A DNA stretch of 64,000 bases from Blastomonas ursincola (GCF_013607875.1 NZ_VDES01000002.1:1103132-1167131); one strand, 5' to 3'. Positions 9,477-17,607 are shown, counted from the first letter of the stretch. Program-made: numbers and translations. Notes: a model not told the origin generated them from the sequence alone.

Positions 9477-10121
9477 TTGAGTGATTCAAAACCCCCTATA
9501 TTAAATGCATTGCTAGCGGGATACCGCGACAGCCTAGACAATCAAATTAAGCGGCTGGTTGACCAGCACGGGGTTGATGCCGTGCGTGATAGTGTGAAAC
9601 GTAATACCAAGAAAAAACCTGGTCGTAAGCCTGAAAACGACTGGCCTATACTCTCTGAATTTTTGGCGATGGATGCAATAGATTGGCTCGATGGCCGAGA
9701 TCCGATGGAAATACGGACCAATTACCAGCTAGCAAAATATGTGTCAGAACGGACGCCTGGACAAAGTCCGGTTTCAACGCATCGCCGGGTAATGCAGAAG
9801 CTCGCAGACAAACGGTTGCGGTTCATCTTGATCCACGCTGTCCAGCATGCCGAGTACCATCGCCCTGTTGCCGAATATCTGCGTGCTGTCGCTGCGCTGG
9901 GTGAAATTCCGAACTGGGGTCTCATGATGACCGACTTGGCCGATAGGGCGCGCGGGATGCTGCTGCGGTATCGAGATTTGCTTGGCGAACCGGACATGAC
10001 TTTGCCGATAGCGATGCTCGAAAACGACCTGTCAGATGCAGCTGCTAAACCGCAGAGCAAAATTGGGTTTCTGACCGCTACCCGGCTTCCATCAAATAGT
10101 GATGAAATCAGCGACGATTGA
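9477..10121 (+). CDS. Unknown protein of the integrative element
   Basis: A 214-residue protein not recognised. TTG 9477 is preferred as start because AGGGGA (9465-9470) sits at the right distance; a TTG at 9456 is also in frame and would overlap the integrase stop. Residues about 34-45 are strongly basic (NTKKKPGRKPEND) with a PGRKP core resembling an AT-hook, suggesting nucleic-acid contact. The rest looks helical, with no catalytic motif. It is AT-richer than chromosomal neighbours, in keeping with acquired DNA. Its place between integrase and AlpA-type regulator suggests a role in element maintenance or control, but this is inference. Confidence 0.7.
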   Translation: MSDSKPPILNALLAGYRDSLDNQIKRLVDQHGVDAVRDSVKRNTKKKPGRKPENDWPILSEFLAMDAIDWLDGRDPMEIRTNYQLAKYVSERTPGQSPVSTHRRVMQKLADKRLRFILIHAVQHAEYHRPVAEYLRAVAALGEIPNWGLMMTDLADRARGMLLRYRDLLGEPDMTLPIAMLENDLSDAAAKPQSKIGFLTATRLPSNSDEISDD

Positions 10122-10180
10122 TTCATGCCCAAAATGACCGCGATTAAGTCACCTTCCGACAGTTGCCGGATAGACTTATT

Positions 10181-10209
10181 CAGGGTGCACCGACAATCAC
10201 CAGGGTGCA
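10181..10209 (+). promoter_or_regulatory. Direct repeat CAGGGTGCA upstream of the AlpA-type gene
   Basis: CAGGGTGCA occurs at 10181-10189 and 10201-10209, exactly 20 bases apart (about two helical turns), six bases before the AlpA-type start codon. It could be an operator for that small DNA-binding protein or an excisionase site. Confidence 0.4.
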
Positions 10210-10214
10210 TCATC

Positions 10215-10382
10215 ATGGACCGACTTTATACCATCAAGCAGGTTTGCGACATCGCAGGCATCGGTCGCTCGACCGTCTACCGCGAAAATCTTGCATCCCG
10301 ATTGCCCTTCGTAAAGGTTGGCCGCGCCACTCGGATCAGGGCGTCGGACCTGAAGGGCTGGCTAGATAGTCTGGGGGCGTAA
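10215..10382 (+). CDS. AlpA-family MerR-like helix-turn-helix regulator / excisionase
   Basis: A 55-residue winged-helix protein (MDRLYTIKQVCDIAGIGRST...). The YTIKQVCDIAGIGRSTVYR segment is the typical AlpA helix-turn-helix, followed by FVKVGRATRIRASDLKGWL, the wing and terminal helix. Such proteins control integrase or act as excisionases in P4-like satellites and integrative elements. ATG 10215 is chosen because it gives the normal length of the family; the frame stays open upstream to 10125 but that sequence lacks family features and contains the CAGGGTGCA repeats. Confidence 0.85.
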   Translation: MDRLYTIKQVCDIAGIGRSTVYRENLASRLPFVKVGRATRIRASDLKGWLDSLGA

Positions 10383-10490
10383 GCGTCCCCAGGCGTTCCT
10401 TTGAAACTGGCGCGCGAATGTACCCGTTTGTTTCCTTGCATTTCAGTCCTTGGCCGCTGAAATCGTGGTGAATCAATTGCTTATGCCGCT

Positions 10491-11162
10491 TTGCCTAATG
10501 AGCCCTATTATAGGCGTGCCGAATTGGACATCCTGCCACCATACCGGCCATTGTTCCCCCGCGGTGGTGCTCGCAACTTCAGAGACCGCACCAGTGATCG
10601 GCTGGACGAACAGCAATGCCGCGATCTGCTGGCAGCAGCGGACAGGGCTTATAACCATGGCCAGCCGTTCAACCGCTGGATGACTGCCCATTGGCAAAAG
10701 GGCGGGGTCGATGCGCGCGATTGCTGCACCGCGACCGGCGAATTCATCAAGCGGGCGCGGGATTGGATGCGACGGCACGGCTATCGGCTGGGCTGGGCCT
10801 GGGTGCAGGAATACGGGCAGGGCTATGGAGCGCATGCGCATATGCTGTTGCACGTGCCGCCAGAACTCGCCCCGCTGTTCGCACCAATGCCGCTGCGCTG
10901 GGCGAAGGACATCCTGCCTGGGGCCTATATCAAGGGCGTCATCGATACCAAGCCGATCAGGGGGGCAAGCAGCGCTTACAGCGAACCGGACCTGTATTGG
11001 GCGAATCTCCGCACCAAGCTGCATTACATGATGAAGGCCGCGCCGCCCGAACTGGAGGCGGTGCTTGGCATTCAGGGCTGGGGGGACAAGCCGTGGGGGC
11101 AATATTGCACTGTCCATGGCAAGCGTGCCGCCGAGGCCCAATGGCTGCGAAAGCCGGGCTGA
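10491..11162 (+). CDS. HUH-endonuclease-like rolling-circle replication protein
   Basis: A 223-residue protein with features of single-strand nicking Rep proteins. The order is: a strand-like NRWMTAHW (possible motif 1, about residue 61), the HUH box in GAHAHMLLHVP (about 117-127), and a downstream Tyr/Lys pair in HYMMKA (about 179-184) that could be the catalytic motif 3. This matches the order of HUH replication initiators, including inovirus gp2-like proteins. It would let the excised element replicate as a circle. The start is uncertain: TTG 10491 is the first usual start after the in-frame stop at 10458, and no good ribosome-binding site is visible. Confidence 0.65.
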   Translation: MPNEPYYRRAELDILPPYRPLFPRGGARNFRDRTSDRLDEQQCRDLLAAADRAYNHGQPFNRWMTAHWQKGGVDARDCCTATGEFIKRARDWMRRHGYRLGWAWVQEYGQGYGAHAHMLLHVPPELAPLFAPMPLRWAKDILPGAYIKGVIDTKPIRGASSAYSEPDLYWANLRTKLHYMMKAAPPELEAVLGIQGWGDKPWGQYCTVHGKRAAEAQWLRKPG

Positions 11163-11274
11163 CCACTAAAATAGAGCGCATTAGCCCCAAGTTGACTGAT
11201 GATTTAGGAAAATCTGGCGAGCGGTGCAGCATCGGGCTAAGCCATGGGCAATTGCTTGGAGGCTGGCCGTTCGC

Positions 11275-14200
11275 ATGGATATTCAGGGTTATTTGAACGA
11301 GGTTCGCAAGCTCTATCAGGGCGGGCAGACGACGGAACACAGTTTCCGGCCAGCCCTGGCGCGCTTGTTCGAGTCGATCGATCCTGGCCTGACTGTCATC
11401 AATGAACCCCGTCGCACTGTTGACGTGGGCGCGCCCGATTTCGTTTTCCAGCGTGGGGCGGTTTCCATCGGCTGGTGCGAGGCAAAGGACATCGGAAAGG
11501 ACGTCCGCAAATTCGCGGCGAACGACTACAGCAAGGCGCAGAAAGACCGATACCGCAAGGGCCTGCCCAATCTGATCTACACCAACGGGCTGGACTTCGA
11601 ATTCATCCGCGAAGGCGAGGTGGTCGATTTCGTCGCCATCGCGGACCTTGCGCCCGGCCTGCCTGCCAAGCCGGAAGCCTTTGCCACCCTGCAAGCCTTG
11701 CTTGCCAATTTTGCCACTGTCACCCCGCTAAGCGTAACGTCATCGAAGCGGCTGGCCGAACTGATGGCGGGCAAGGCGTCGCTCATCAAGGACATCATGG
11801 GCCGCGCCCTAGTGGCAGATTTCAAGGCAAAGGACGGCGGCGCACCGCCAACCGACCTGATCGGCCAATATGAAGCGTTCAAGTCCAACCTGATACACGA
11901 CATCACGGTAGAGGAATTCGCCGACATCTATGCCGAGACCATCGCCTATGGCCTGTTCGCGGCGCGCCTGCATGATGAAACCCCGGCCAGCTTCAACCGT
12001 GCCGAGGCGCTGGAGCTGTTGCCCAAATCCAATCCTTTCCTGCGCGAACTGTTCATCTACATCGCCGGGCCTAACTTGGACGACCGCCTGCGCCGCGTGG
12101 TCGATGATCTGTGCGCAGTGTTCCTGGCGACCGACATGGGCGAGGTCCTGCGCCATTTCGGCAAGGTGACGGCAAGGCAGGACCCGTTCCTGCACTTCTA
12201 TGAGAACTTCCTGGCCGAATATAACCCCGCCAAGCGCAAGGCGCGGGGGGTCTGGTACACGCCCGAGCCGGTGGTCAACTTCATCGTCCGGGCGGTCGAT
12301 GAGGTGCTGAAAACCGAATTCGGGCTGGCCGATGGCCTGGCCGATACCAGCCGCGTCACCATCGACTGGGACACTGGCCAGAACGACCCGAAAACAGGCA
12401 AGCCAGCGACCATCAAGCGCGAAGTGCACCGGGTACAGGTTCTGGACCCTGCAACCGGAACTGGTACCTTCCTGGCCGAGGTGGTCAAGCTGGTGGCAGA
12501 GCGGGTGAAGGGCGTCGCGCCTGGCCAGTGGTCGCAATATGTCGAAAGTGACCTGATCCCGCGCATTCACGGGTTTGAGCTGCTGATGGCCAGCTATGCC
12601 ATGTGCCATATGAAGCTCGACATGATTCTGACGGGACTGGGCTATAAGCCATCCACCAACCCGCCTCGCCTGGGGGTTTATCTTACCAACTCCCTGGAGG
12701 AAGGCGAACGGGTGGAACAGACGCTGTTTGGGCTGTCACGTGCCATTGCAGAGGAAGCCAAAGCCGCGAGCGACATCAAGCGTCAAACCCCGATCATGTG
12801 CGTGGTCGGCAACCCGCCCTACTCGGGCGAGAGCGCGAACAAGGGGCCTTGGATCATGGGCCTTATGGAAGATTACAAGCAGGAACCCGGCGGTAAACAG
12901 CGCCTGAAAGAACGCAACCCGAAATGGATCAATGACGATTACGTAAAATTCATCCGGTTCGCCCAGCACATGATTGATCAGACCGGCGAGGGCGTGCTGG
13001 GTTACATCACTAACCACGGTTATCTTGATAACCCAACGTTTCGTGGGATGCGCTGGCACCTTTTGGACAGCTTCGATCGGATTTACGTGCTCGACCTGCA
13101 CGGCAATTCGAAAAAGAAGGAAGTCGCCCCAGACGGTTCGGCGGACAGAAACGTGTTCGACATCCAACAAGGCGTCGCAATCGTTATCGCTATCAAGAGG
13201 GCGCGCAATAGCAAGGCGCCGAAACCTCTAGCCCAAGTGCTACATGGCGACCTTTGGGGCGCTAGAGAGGGCAAGTATGCAGTATTGTGGGATGGAACTC
13301 CGGGCCATTGCTCGCAGACTAACGTACGCCCTCGATCACCCTTTTTCTCATTTGTGCATCGCGATGAAGGCTTGGAGCGCAACTATTCGCTTTGGCACAG
13401 TGTCCCAGACCTTTTTCCAATCGGAGGCACTGGGGTTGTTACCAAACGCGATAATCTTACTATCCATCGAGAAAAGGAAGGGGTTTGGCAAGCCGTCAAA
13501 GACATGCTCACCCGGCCTGAAGCTTGGGTGCGCTCGAAATACAATCTGCCGGACGATGTCCGCGACTGGCAGTACGAATGGGCAATCGACGACCTTAGCA
13601 ACGCCCCATCGACCGATAAAATTAAACCGATTTCATATCGACCATTTGACCAGCGCTTTATCTATTTCACCGGTCGTTCGAGGGGTTTTGTTGGATGGCC
13701 AGTTGAAAAGATCATGCGAAATTTTGTGCTTGGTGAGAATATCGGTCTAGCAACTGCAAGAAGTAACAAGAACCCCACACCTGACCATTTTTTTATAACT
13801 CAGCACATGATGGAAACCAAGTGCGCCGAAAGCAGCACCCAGTCCGCCGTATTCCCCCTCTATATATACCCGGACGAGCAAGACCTGGACCAGTCGATGC
13901 GCGTCAACTTCGACCCTAAGCTCTATGCCAAATTCCGCGCGGCGGCTGGTCTAACCGGTAAGGCGGCAGCGCCCGATAGGGCCATGGTTGAAAGCGGGGC
14001 TTTTCGCACAGCAACCGGCGATGCGCGGCCTGATGAGGTCAAGGTTTTCGACTACATCTATGGCGTGCTGCACTCGCCTGCCTATCGTGAAACCTATGCC
14101 GAATTTCTGAAAATCGATTTCCCGCGCTTTCCGTTGCCGCCTTCGCCGGAAGTGTTCCGCGTGATCAGCGAAAAGGGCGAGAAGCTGCGTCGCCTTCACC

Positions 14201-14538
14201 TGATGGAGAATGCCGCCATCGGTGAAACCCCGTTCCCCTTTCAGGGCGCTGCTCCGGACGGGCAGGACTGCATGGTGGACAAGCCGCGCTTCGAGACAGG
14301 GCGGGTCTATATCAACGGCAAGGGGCTGGAGGGGCAGCATTTCGAAGGGGTGTCTGGCATCGCCTGGAATTTCCAGATTGGCGGCTATCAGCCTGCGCAA
14401 AAGTGGCTGAAAGACCGCAAGGGGCGCGTCCTGTCTTGGGATGACATCCGGCATTACCAGCGCATCATCAAGATTTTGGGTGAAACTCACCGCATCATGC
14501 AGACCATCGAAATGCCACCGGGGGAGATAGAGGCATGA
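11275..14538 (+). CDS. Fused restriction endonuclease-DNA methyltransferase (type ISP/IIG-like, no helicase)
   Basis: A 1087-residue single-chain restriction-modification enzyme that would methylate adenine in host DNA and cut unmodified DNA. Residues 1-150 hold a PD-(D/E)xK nuclease (D55 in GAPDF, E69 and K71 in CEAK). A helical linker follows, then a gamma-type N6-adenine methyltransferase: motif X (WYTPEPVVNFIVRAVDEVL), motif I DPATGTGTF (about 390) and motif IV NPPY (513-516). The C-terminal third should be target recognition. Classical type ISP enzymes have about 1570 residues with a helicase between nuclease and methylase; no Walker A motif is seen here, so it resembles type IIG. ATG 11275 is chosen over TTG/GTG-type upstream codons (GGAGG at 11258). 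Confidence 0.85.
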   Translation: MDIQGYLNEVRKLYQGGQTTEHSFRPALARLFESIDPGLTVINEPRRTVDVGAPDFVFQRGAVSIGWCEAKDIGKDVRKFAANDYSKAQKDRYRKGLPNLIYTNGLDFEFIREGEVVDFVAIADLAPGLPAKPEAFATLQALLANFATVTPLSVTSSKRLAELMAGKASLIKDIMGRALVADFKAKDGGAPPTDLIGQYEAFKSNLIHDITVEEFADIYAETIAYGLFAARLHDETPASFNRAEALELLPKSNPFLRELFIYIAGPNLDDRLRRVVDDLCAVFLATDMGEVLRHFGKVTARQDPFLHFYENFLAEYNPAKRKARGVWYTPEPVVNFIVRAVDEVLKTEFGLADGLADTSRVTIDWDTGQNDPKTGKPATIKREVHRVQVLDPATGTGTFLAEVVKLVAERVKGVAPGQWSQYVESDLIPRIHGFELLMASYAMCHMKLDMILTGLGYKPSTNPPRLGVYLTNSLEEGERVEQTLFGLSRAIAEEAKAASDIKRQTPIMCVVGNPPYSGESANKGPWIMGLMEDYKQEPGGKQRLKERNPKWINDDYVKFIRFAQHMIDQTGEGVLGYITNHGYLDNPTFRGMRWHLLDSFDRIYVLDLHGNSKKKEVAPDGSADRNVFDIQQGVAIVIAIKRARNSKAPKPLAQVLHGDLWGAREGKYAVLWDGTPGHCSQTNVRPRSPFFSFVHRDEGLERNYSLWHSVPDLFPIGGTGVVTKRDNLTIHREKEGVWQAVKDMLTRPEAWVRSKYNLPDDVRDWQYEWAIDDLSNAPSTDKIKPISYRPFDQRFIYFTGRSRGFVGWPVEKIMRNFVLGENIGLATARSNKNPTPDHFFITQHMMETKCAESSTQSAVFPLYIYPDEQDLDQSMRVNFDPKLYAKFRAAAGLTGKAAAPDRAMVESGAFRTATGDARPDEVKVFDYIYGVLHSPAYRETYAEFLKIDFPRFPLPPSPEVFRVISEKGEKLRRLHLMENAAIGETPFPFQGAAPDGQDCMVDKPRFETGRVYINGKGLEGQHFEGVSGIAWNFQIGGYQPAQKWLKDRKGRVLSWDDIRHYQRIIKILGETHRIMQTIEMPPGEIEA

Positions 14539-14897
14539 GACCAGCTATTGCAGCAGTCATGATGCTGGCTTTGACCGCTTGCGGGGCGGCGTCGGAAGAT
14601 GCCGAAAGTGAAGCTGCGGAATATGAGGGCGAGGCGGAAAGCGACTCCAGCTACGGGGAGACTGGCGAGGTCGTGGCTGGGGAAACCTATGACGAATATG
14701 ACGAGCGCCGCGATGCGCTGGATGGCGAACAGGGAAGCTATGCCGGATCTGGCTGCACCGTTGATTGCAGCGGGCATGAGGCGGGTTACAATTGGGCATC
14801 GGACAACGGGATAACCGATCCTGATAGCTGCGGTGGCAACAGTTGGAGCTTTGTCGAAGGTTGCCGTGCCTATGCCGAGGAAAACGCGGATTACTGA
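14535..14897 (+). CDS. Small cysteine-rich lipoprotein coupled to the restriction gene
   Basis: A 120-residue protein whose start overlaps the restriction-methylase stop (ATGA). Residues 1-16 are a lipoprotein signal with lipobox LTAC, giving a mature lipid-anchored Cys16. A very acidic, low-complexity linker (about 17-68) is followed by a compact domain with four cysteines (CTVDC, DSC, EGC) and the phrase SGHEAGYNWASDNGI. I do not recognise a named family, though short proteins with this type of C-terminal domain occur on alphaproteobacterial mobile DNA. The overlap suggests co-expression with the restriction enzyme; an envelope role such as blocking phage entry is only a guess. Confidence 0.75.
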   Translation: MRPAIAAVMMLALTACGAASEDAESEAAEYEGEAESDSSYGETGEVVAGETYDEYDERRDALDGEQGSYAGSGCTVDCSGHEAGYNWASDNGITDPDSCGGNSWSFVEGCRAYAEENADY

Positions 14898-14933
14898 TTT
14901 TGCTTGGCCGTGTTGCCCTGCTATAACACCAGC

Positions 14934-15569
14934 ATGGGCGGTTACGGATCAGGGCGGCAGAACGGTAGACCGGTGGCGGAAAGCTGCCTGTTCATCGATC
15001 TGGCCTGGATGATCCGCACCGGGCGCGCGGTGCCGGGCGAGTATCGGCAGGGCGGGCTGTCCTGGTCATGCGGGGATCAACCCAGCGGCGACATCCGTTA
15101 CACCTGCGATATGCGCGAACTGGAGGATGCGTGGCTGGAGCTGCGCTTTACCGTCAGCCAGCGTTCGACCGGGGCCAGCCGCGATCATGCGCAGCGCATC
15201 GGGCTATCTTGCACCCGCCCCAATTACGGTGGGCGGCGTTGGTGGATGCACTGCCCCAGGACCGGCCAGCGTGTCGGCAAGTTGTTCGTGCCGCCCGGCG
15301 GCGAGCTGTTCGCATCGCGGCAGGCCTGGCGGCTGGGCTATCGCTCGCAACGTTCCAGCGAGCGCGACAAGCCGTTTGACGCCCTGTTCCGCCTGCAAAA
15401 GAAGCTGGGCGGGACGCAAGGCTGGGAAGCGGGACTGGCACCGCGTCCGAAGGGCATGTGGCGGCGCACCTATGATCGGCATTGGGAACGCTATTTCGAG
15501 CTGGATGATGCCTGCGCCGCGACGATGGCGAGCCTGTTTCTGAAGCTGGGCAACGCACCTGGATGGTGA
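14934..15569 (+). CDS. MGGYGSGR-type protein of mobile elements, function unknown
   Basis: A 211-residue protein beginning MGGYGSGRQNGRP, a start shared by many uncharacterised proteins carried on plasmids and islands. The middle has SCTRPNYGGRRWWMHCPRTG, a Cys-x-n-Cys arrangement that may be a metal knuckle, followed by GGELFASRQAWRLGYRSQ. The start is taken at ATG 14934 so that the protein begins with this conserved N-terminus; a GTG/ATG-type start at 14904 would add ten residues. It is the last gene before the right end of the element. Confidence 0.75.
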   Translation: MGGYGSGRQNGRPVAESCLFIDLAWMIRTGRAVPGEYRQGGLSWSCGDQPSGDIRYTCDMRELEDAWLELRFTVSQRSTGASRDHAQRIGLSCTRPNYGGRRWWMHCPRTGQRVGKLFVPPGGELFASRQAWRLGYRSQRSSERDKPFDALFRLQKKLGGTQGWEAGLAPRPKGMWRRTYDRHWERYFELDDACAATMASLFLKLGNAPGW

Positions 15570-15620
15570 GCGAATCTTCCAGATTTTTACACGCTAATGG
15601 GCGCGGCAAAAAAACCGCTT

Positions 15621-15640
15621 ATTAGGGAACCATTAGGGAA
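15621..15640 (+). repeat. Two ATTAGGGAA repeats near right end (candidate recombinase arm sites)
   Basis: ATTAGGGAA at 15621-15629 and 15632-15640, 11 bases apart (one helical turn), match the copy at 8153-8161 near the left end. Confidence 0.4.
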
Positions 15641-15672
15641 AAATCACCGCAAATGACCTAAGTCATTGAAAA

Positions 15673-15720
15673 GTGGTGACCCCTACGGGAATCGAACCCG
15701 TGTTTCAGCCGTGAAAGGGC
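15673..15720 (-). repeat. Right attachment site within tRNA-Glu
   Basis: 48 bp identical to 7987-8034. Here the repeat is part of the complete tRNA gene, so integration regenerates a functional tRNA. Confidence 0.93.
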
Positions 15721-15748
15721 CGCGTCCTAACCGCTAGACGAAGGGGCC
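15674..15748 (-). tRNA. tRNA-Glu (anticodon UUC)
   Basis: A 75-base cloverleaf on the minus strand with encoded CCA. The acceptor GGCCCCT pairs with AGGGGTC (one G-U), the anticodon loop is CTTTCAC giving UUC, and the T arm is ACGGG-TTCGATT-CCCGT. Its 3' half is the target of the integrative element. Confidence 0.96.
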
Positions 15749-15822
15749 ATCTGTGCGGGAAGCGCCCCTCTAAGCAGTTGATCGGGGGCAGTCAAGCGCC
15801 CGTTTCCGGTTTTTTCGCTTTT

Positions 15823-17607
15823 TCATAAATCGACCGGAGCGAGGTCGTCGACATGCATTTCGGTGGCGTGATTGCCGTTCCAGCTGTCGATCTTCACGCG
15901 GCCCGCGAGCCAGAAACGCCGGTCGCGCGGGGCGCCGAGCAAAGCCTGGCCGAGCGGGGTATCGACGCTGCGAAATGCCATCGCCTTGAACGATGCGCCG
16001 TCATCGCCCGCTGCGATCGCGCGGACATGCGTGGTGCCGACGACGTCGCAGCGCACGATTCGCACCGGCCCGGTGGCGAGGCGCGGCGCAGGCCAGCCCA
16101 TGCCATAGGGACCCGCCGCCTCCATGCGCTCGACCAGATCGGGGGTGAGCCCGCGCGGCGCGACCAGCGCATCGACCAGCAGCCGCGCCGCGCCCGAGGC
16201 AGCGGCGACCGGGGCGGCGAGCCGATCTTCCAGAAACTCGCCGAATCGGTCGAGCAGGTCGGCGTTGATCGTCAGCCCTGCCGCCATGGCATGGCCGCCG
16301 CCCGCAACGAGCAGCCCTGCATCCTTGGCCGCGATGATCGCCGCGCCCAGATCGACGCCGGGGATCGAGCGACCAGATCCCTTGCCGATGCCCGACTCGT
16401 CGAGCGCGATGACCAGCGAGGGGCGATTCGTCTTTTCCTTGATCCGCCCGGCGACGATGCCGATGACGCCGGGATGCCAGGCGCGGCCCGCGAGCACCGC
16501 GACCGCGCGGTTGTGCTGCGCAGAGAGCAAAGCTTCGGCCTCTTCCTGCACCATCGCCTCGATCGCGCGGCGCTCGTCGTTGAGGCGCGACAGTTCGGCG
16601 GCGATGGCGCGCGCTTCGCTCTCGTCCTGCGTGGTCAGCAGCCGCACGCCCAAGTCCGCCGATCCGACGCGCCCGCCCGCGTTGATTCGCGGACCCAGTG
16701 CAAAGCCCAGGTCCGAGCAGACCGGGGCGCGGGTCAGCCGGCTGGCCTCGATCAGCGCCGCCATGCCGATATTGCGCCTGCGCCCCATGATCTTCAGCCC
16801 CTGCGCGACGAATGCGCGGTTGAGGCCCTTCAATTGCGCGACATCGGCGACGGTGCCCAAGGCTACCAGATCGAGCAGTTCCATCAGCGCGGGCTCGGTG
16901 CGGCTGGCGAAAAAGCCTTGCGCGCGCAGCGTGCGGACCACAGCGGCGGCGAGCAGGAAGGCGACGCCGACAGCGGCGAGATGCCCGTGCGCTGCCGCCT
17001 CGTCCTCTTCGTCGAGTCGGTTGGGATTGACGAGGGCAAAGGCGCGCGGCAGCTCGGCGGCGCATTTGTGGTGATCGACCACGACGACGTCGACGCCTGC
17101 CTCGTGCGCCATCTGCAGCGCCTCATAGGCCATCGCGCCGCAATCGACGGTGACGATCAATGTCGACCCGTCCTGAGCGAGTTTGGTGAGCGCCGCGCCC
17201 GAGGGGCCATAGCCTTCCATCAGCCGGTCGGGGATATAGGCGCCGGCGTCCAGGCCCAGATCGCGCAGCAGCCGGATCAGCAGCGCCGCGCTGGTCGCGC
17301 CGTCGACGTCATAATCACCATAGATGGTGACCTTCTCGCGCGCGATCACCGCCTGGGCGAGGCGGTCGGCGGCATTGTCCATGTCGCGGAAGATCGATGG
17401 ATCGGGCATGAAGCCGCGGATCGTGGGTGCGCGATGCCGCTCCAGATCGTCGCGCGGCACGCCGCGGCTCAGCAGCAGCAGCGACACCAGGTCGTCGGGC
17501 TGCAGGTCCGCCTCGCGCCGGTCGCCCTCGGCACCGCGCCAGTGCCAGGGCTGGCCGGTGAGCGATCGGGTGATGCCGAGAACGGGATCGGGGTAGAGCG
17601 TGGCCAT
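15823..17607 (-). CDS. recJ: Single-stranded-DNA-specific 5'-3' exonuclease RecJ
   Basis: A 594-residue DHH-family nuclease (E. coli RecJ is 577) acting in recombination and mismatch repair. Visible motifs: YGDYDVDG (motif I), TVDCGAM, the DHH box in VVVDHHKC, a central region with LGFALGPRINAGGRVGSADLG, and the DHHA1-type GGGHAMAAGLT near residue 440. The final 100 residues form the OB-like domain. ATG 17607 gives the normal N-terminus. The 3' end faces tRNA-Glu across a 74-base gap. No operon partner is evident on this strand. Confidence 0.95.
   Translation of the reverse strand: MATLYPDPVLGITRSLTGQPWHWRGAEGDRREADLQPDDLVSLLLLSRGVPRDDLERHRAPTIRGFMPDPSIFRDMDNAADRLAQAVIAREKVTIYGDYDVDGATSAALLIRLLRDLGLDAGAYIPDRLMEGYGPSGAALTKLAQDGSTLIVTVDCGAMAYEALQMAHEAGVDVVVVDHHKCAAELPRAFALVNPNRLDEEDEAAAHGHLAAVGVAFLLAAAVVRTLRAQGFFASRTEPALMELLDLVALGTVADVAQLKGLNRAFVAQGLKIMGRRRNIGMAALIEASRLTRAPVCSDLGFALGPRINAGGRVGSADLGVRLLTTQDESEARAIAAELSRLNDERRAIEAMVQEEAEALLSAQHNRAVAVLAGRAWHPGVIGIVAGRIKEKTNRPSLVIALDESGIGKGSGRSIPGVDLGAAIIAAKDAGLLVAGGGHAMAAGLTINADLLDRFGEFLEDRLAAPVAAASGAARLLVDALVAPRGLTPDLVERMEAAGPYGMGWPAPRLATGPVRIVRCDVVGTTHVRAIAAGDDGASFKAMAFRSVDTPLGQALLGAPRDRRFWLAGRVKIDSWNGNHATEMHVDDLAPVDL

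Larger units (their letters stand above)
7987..15720 (+). mobile_element. 7.7-kb integrative element in tRNA-Glu(UUC)
   Basis: A 48-bp perfect direct repeat (7987-8034 and 15673-15720) made of the 3' half of tRNA-Glu bounds the region; the complete tRNA lies at the right end. Between the repeats all genes are on the plus strand: a tyrosine recombinase just inside the left repeat, an unknown gene, an AlpA-type regulator, an HUH-Rep-like gene, a fused restriction-methyltransferase, a small lipoprotein and an MGGYGSGR-type gene. Repeats ATTAGGGAA occur just inside both ends. The layout fits an integrative mobilizable element or phage-satellite-like island; no capsid, relaxase with MOB motifs or conjugation gene is present. 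Excision between the repeats would release a 7686-bp circle. Confidence 0.9.
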
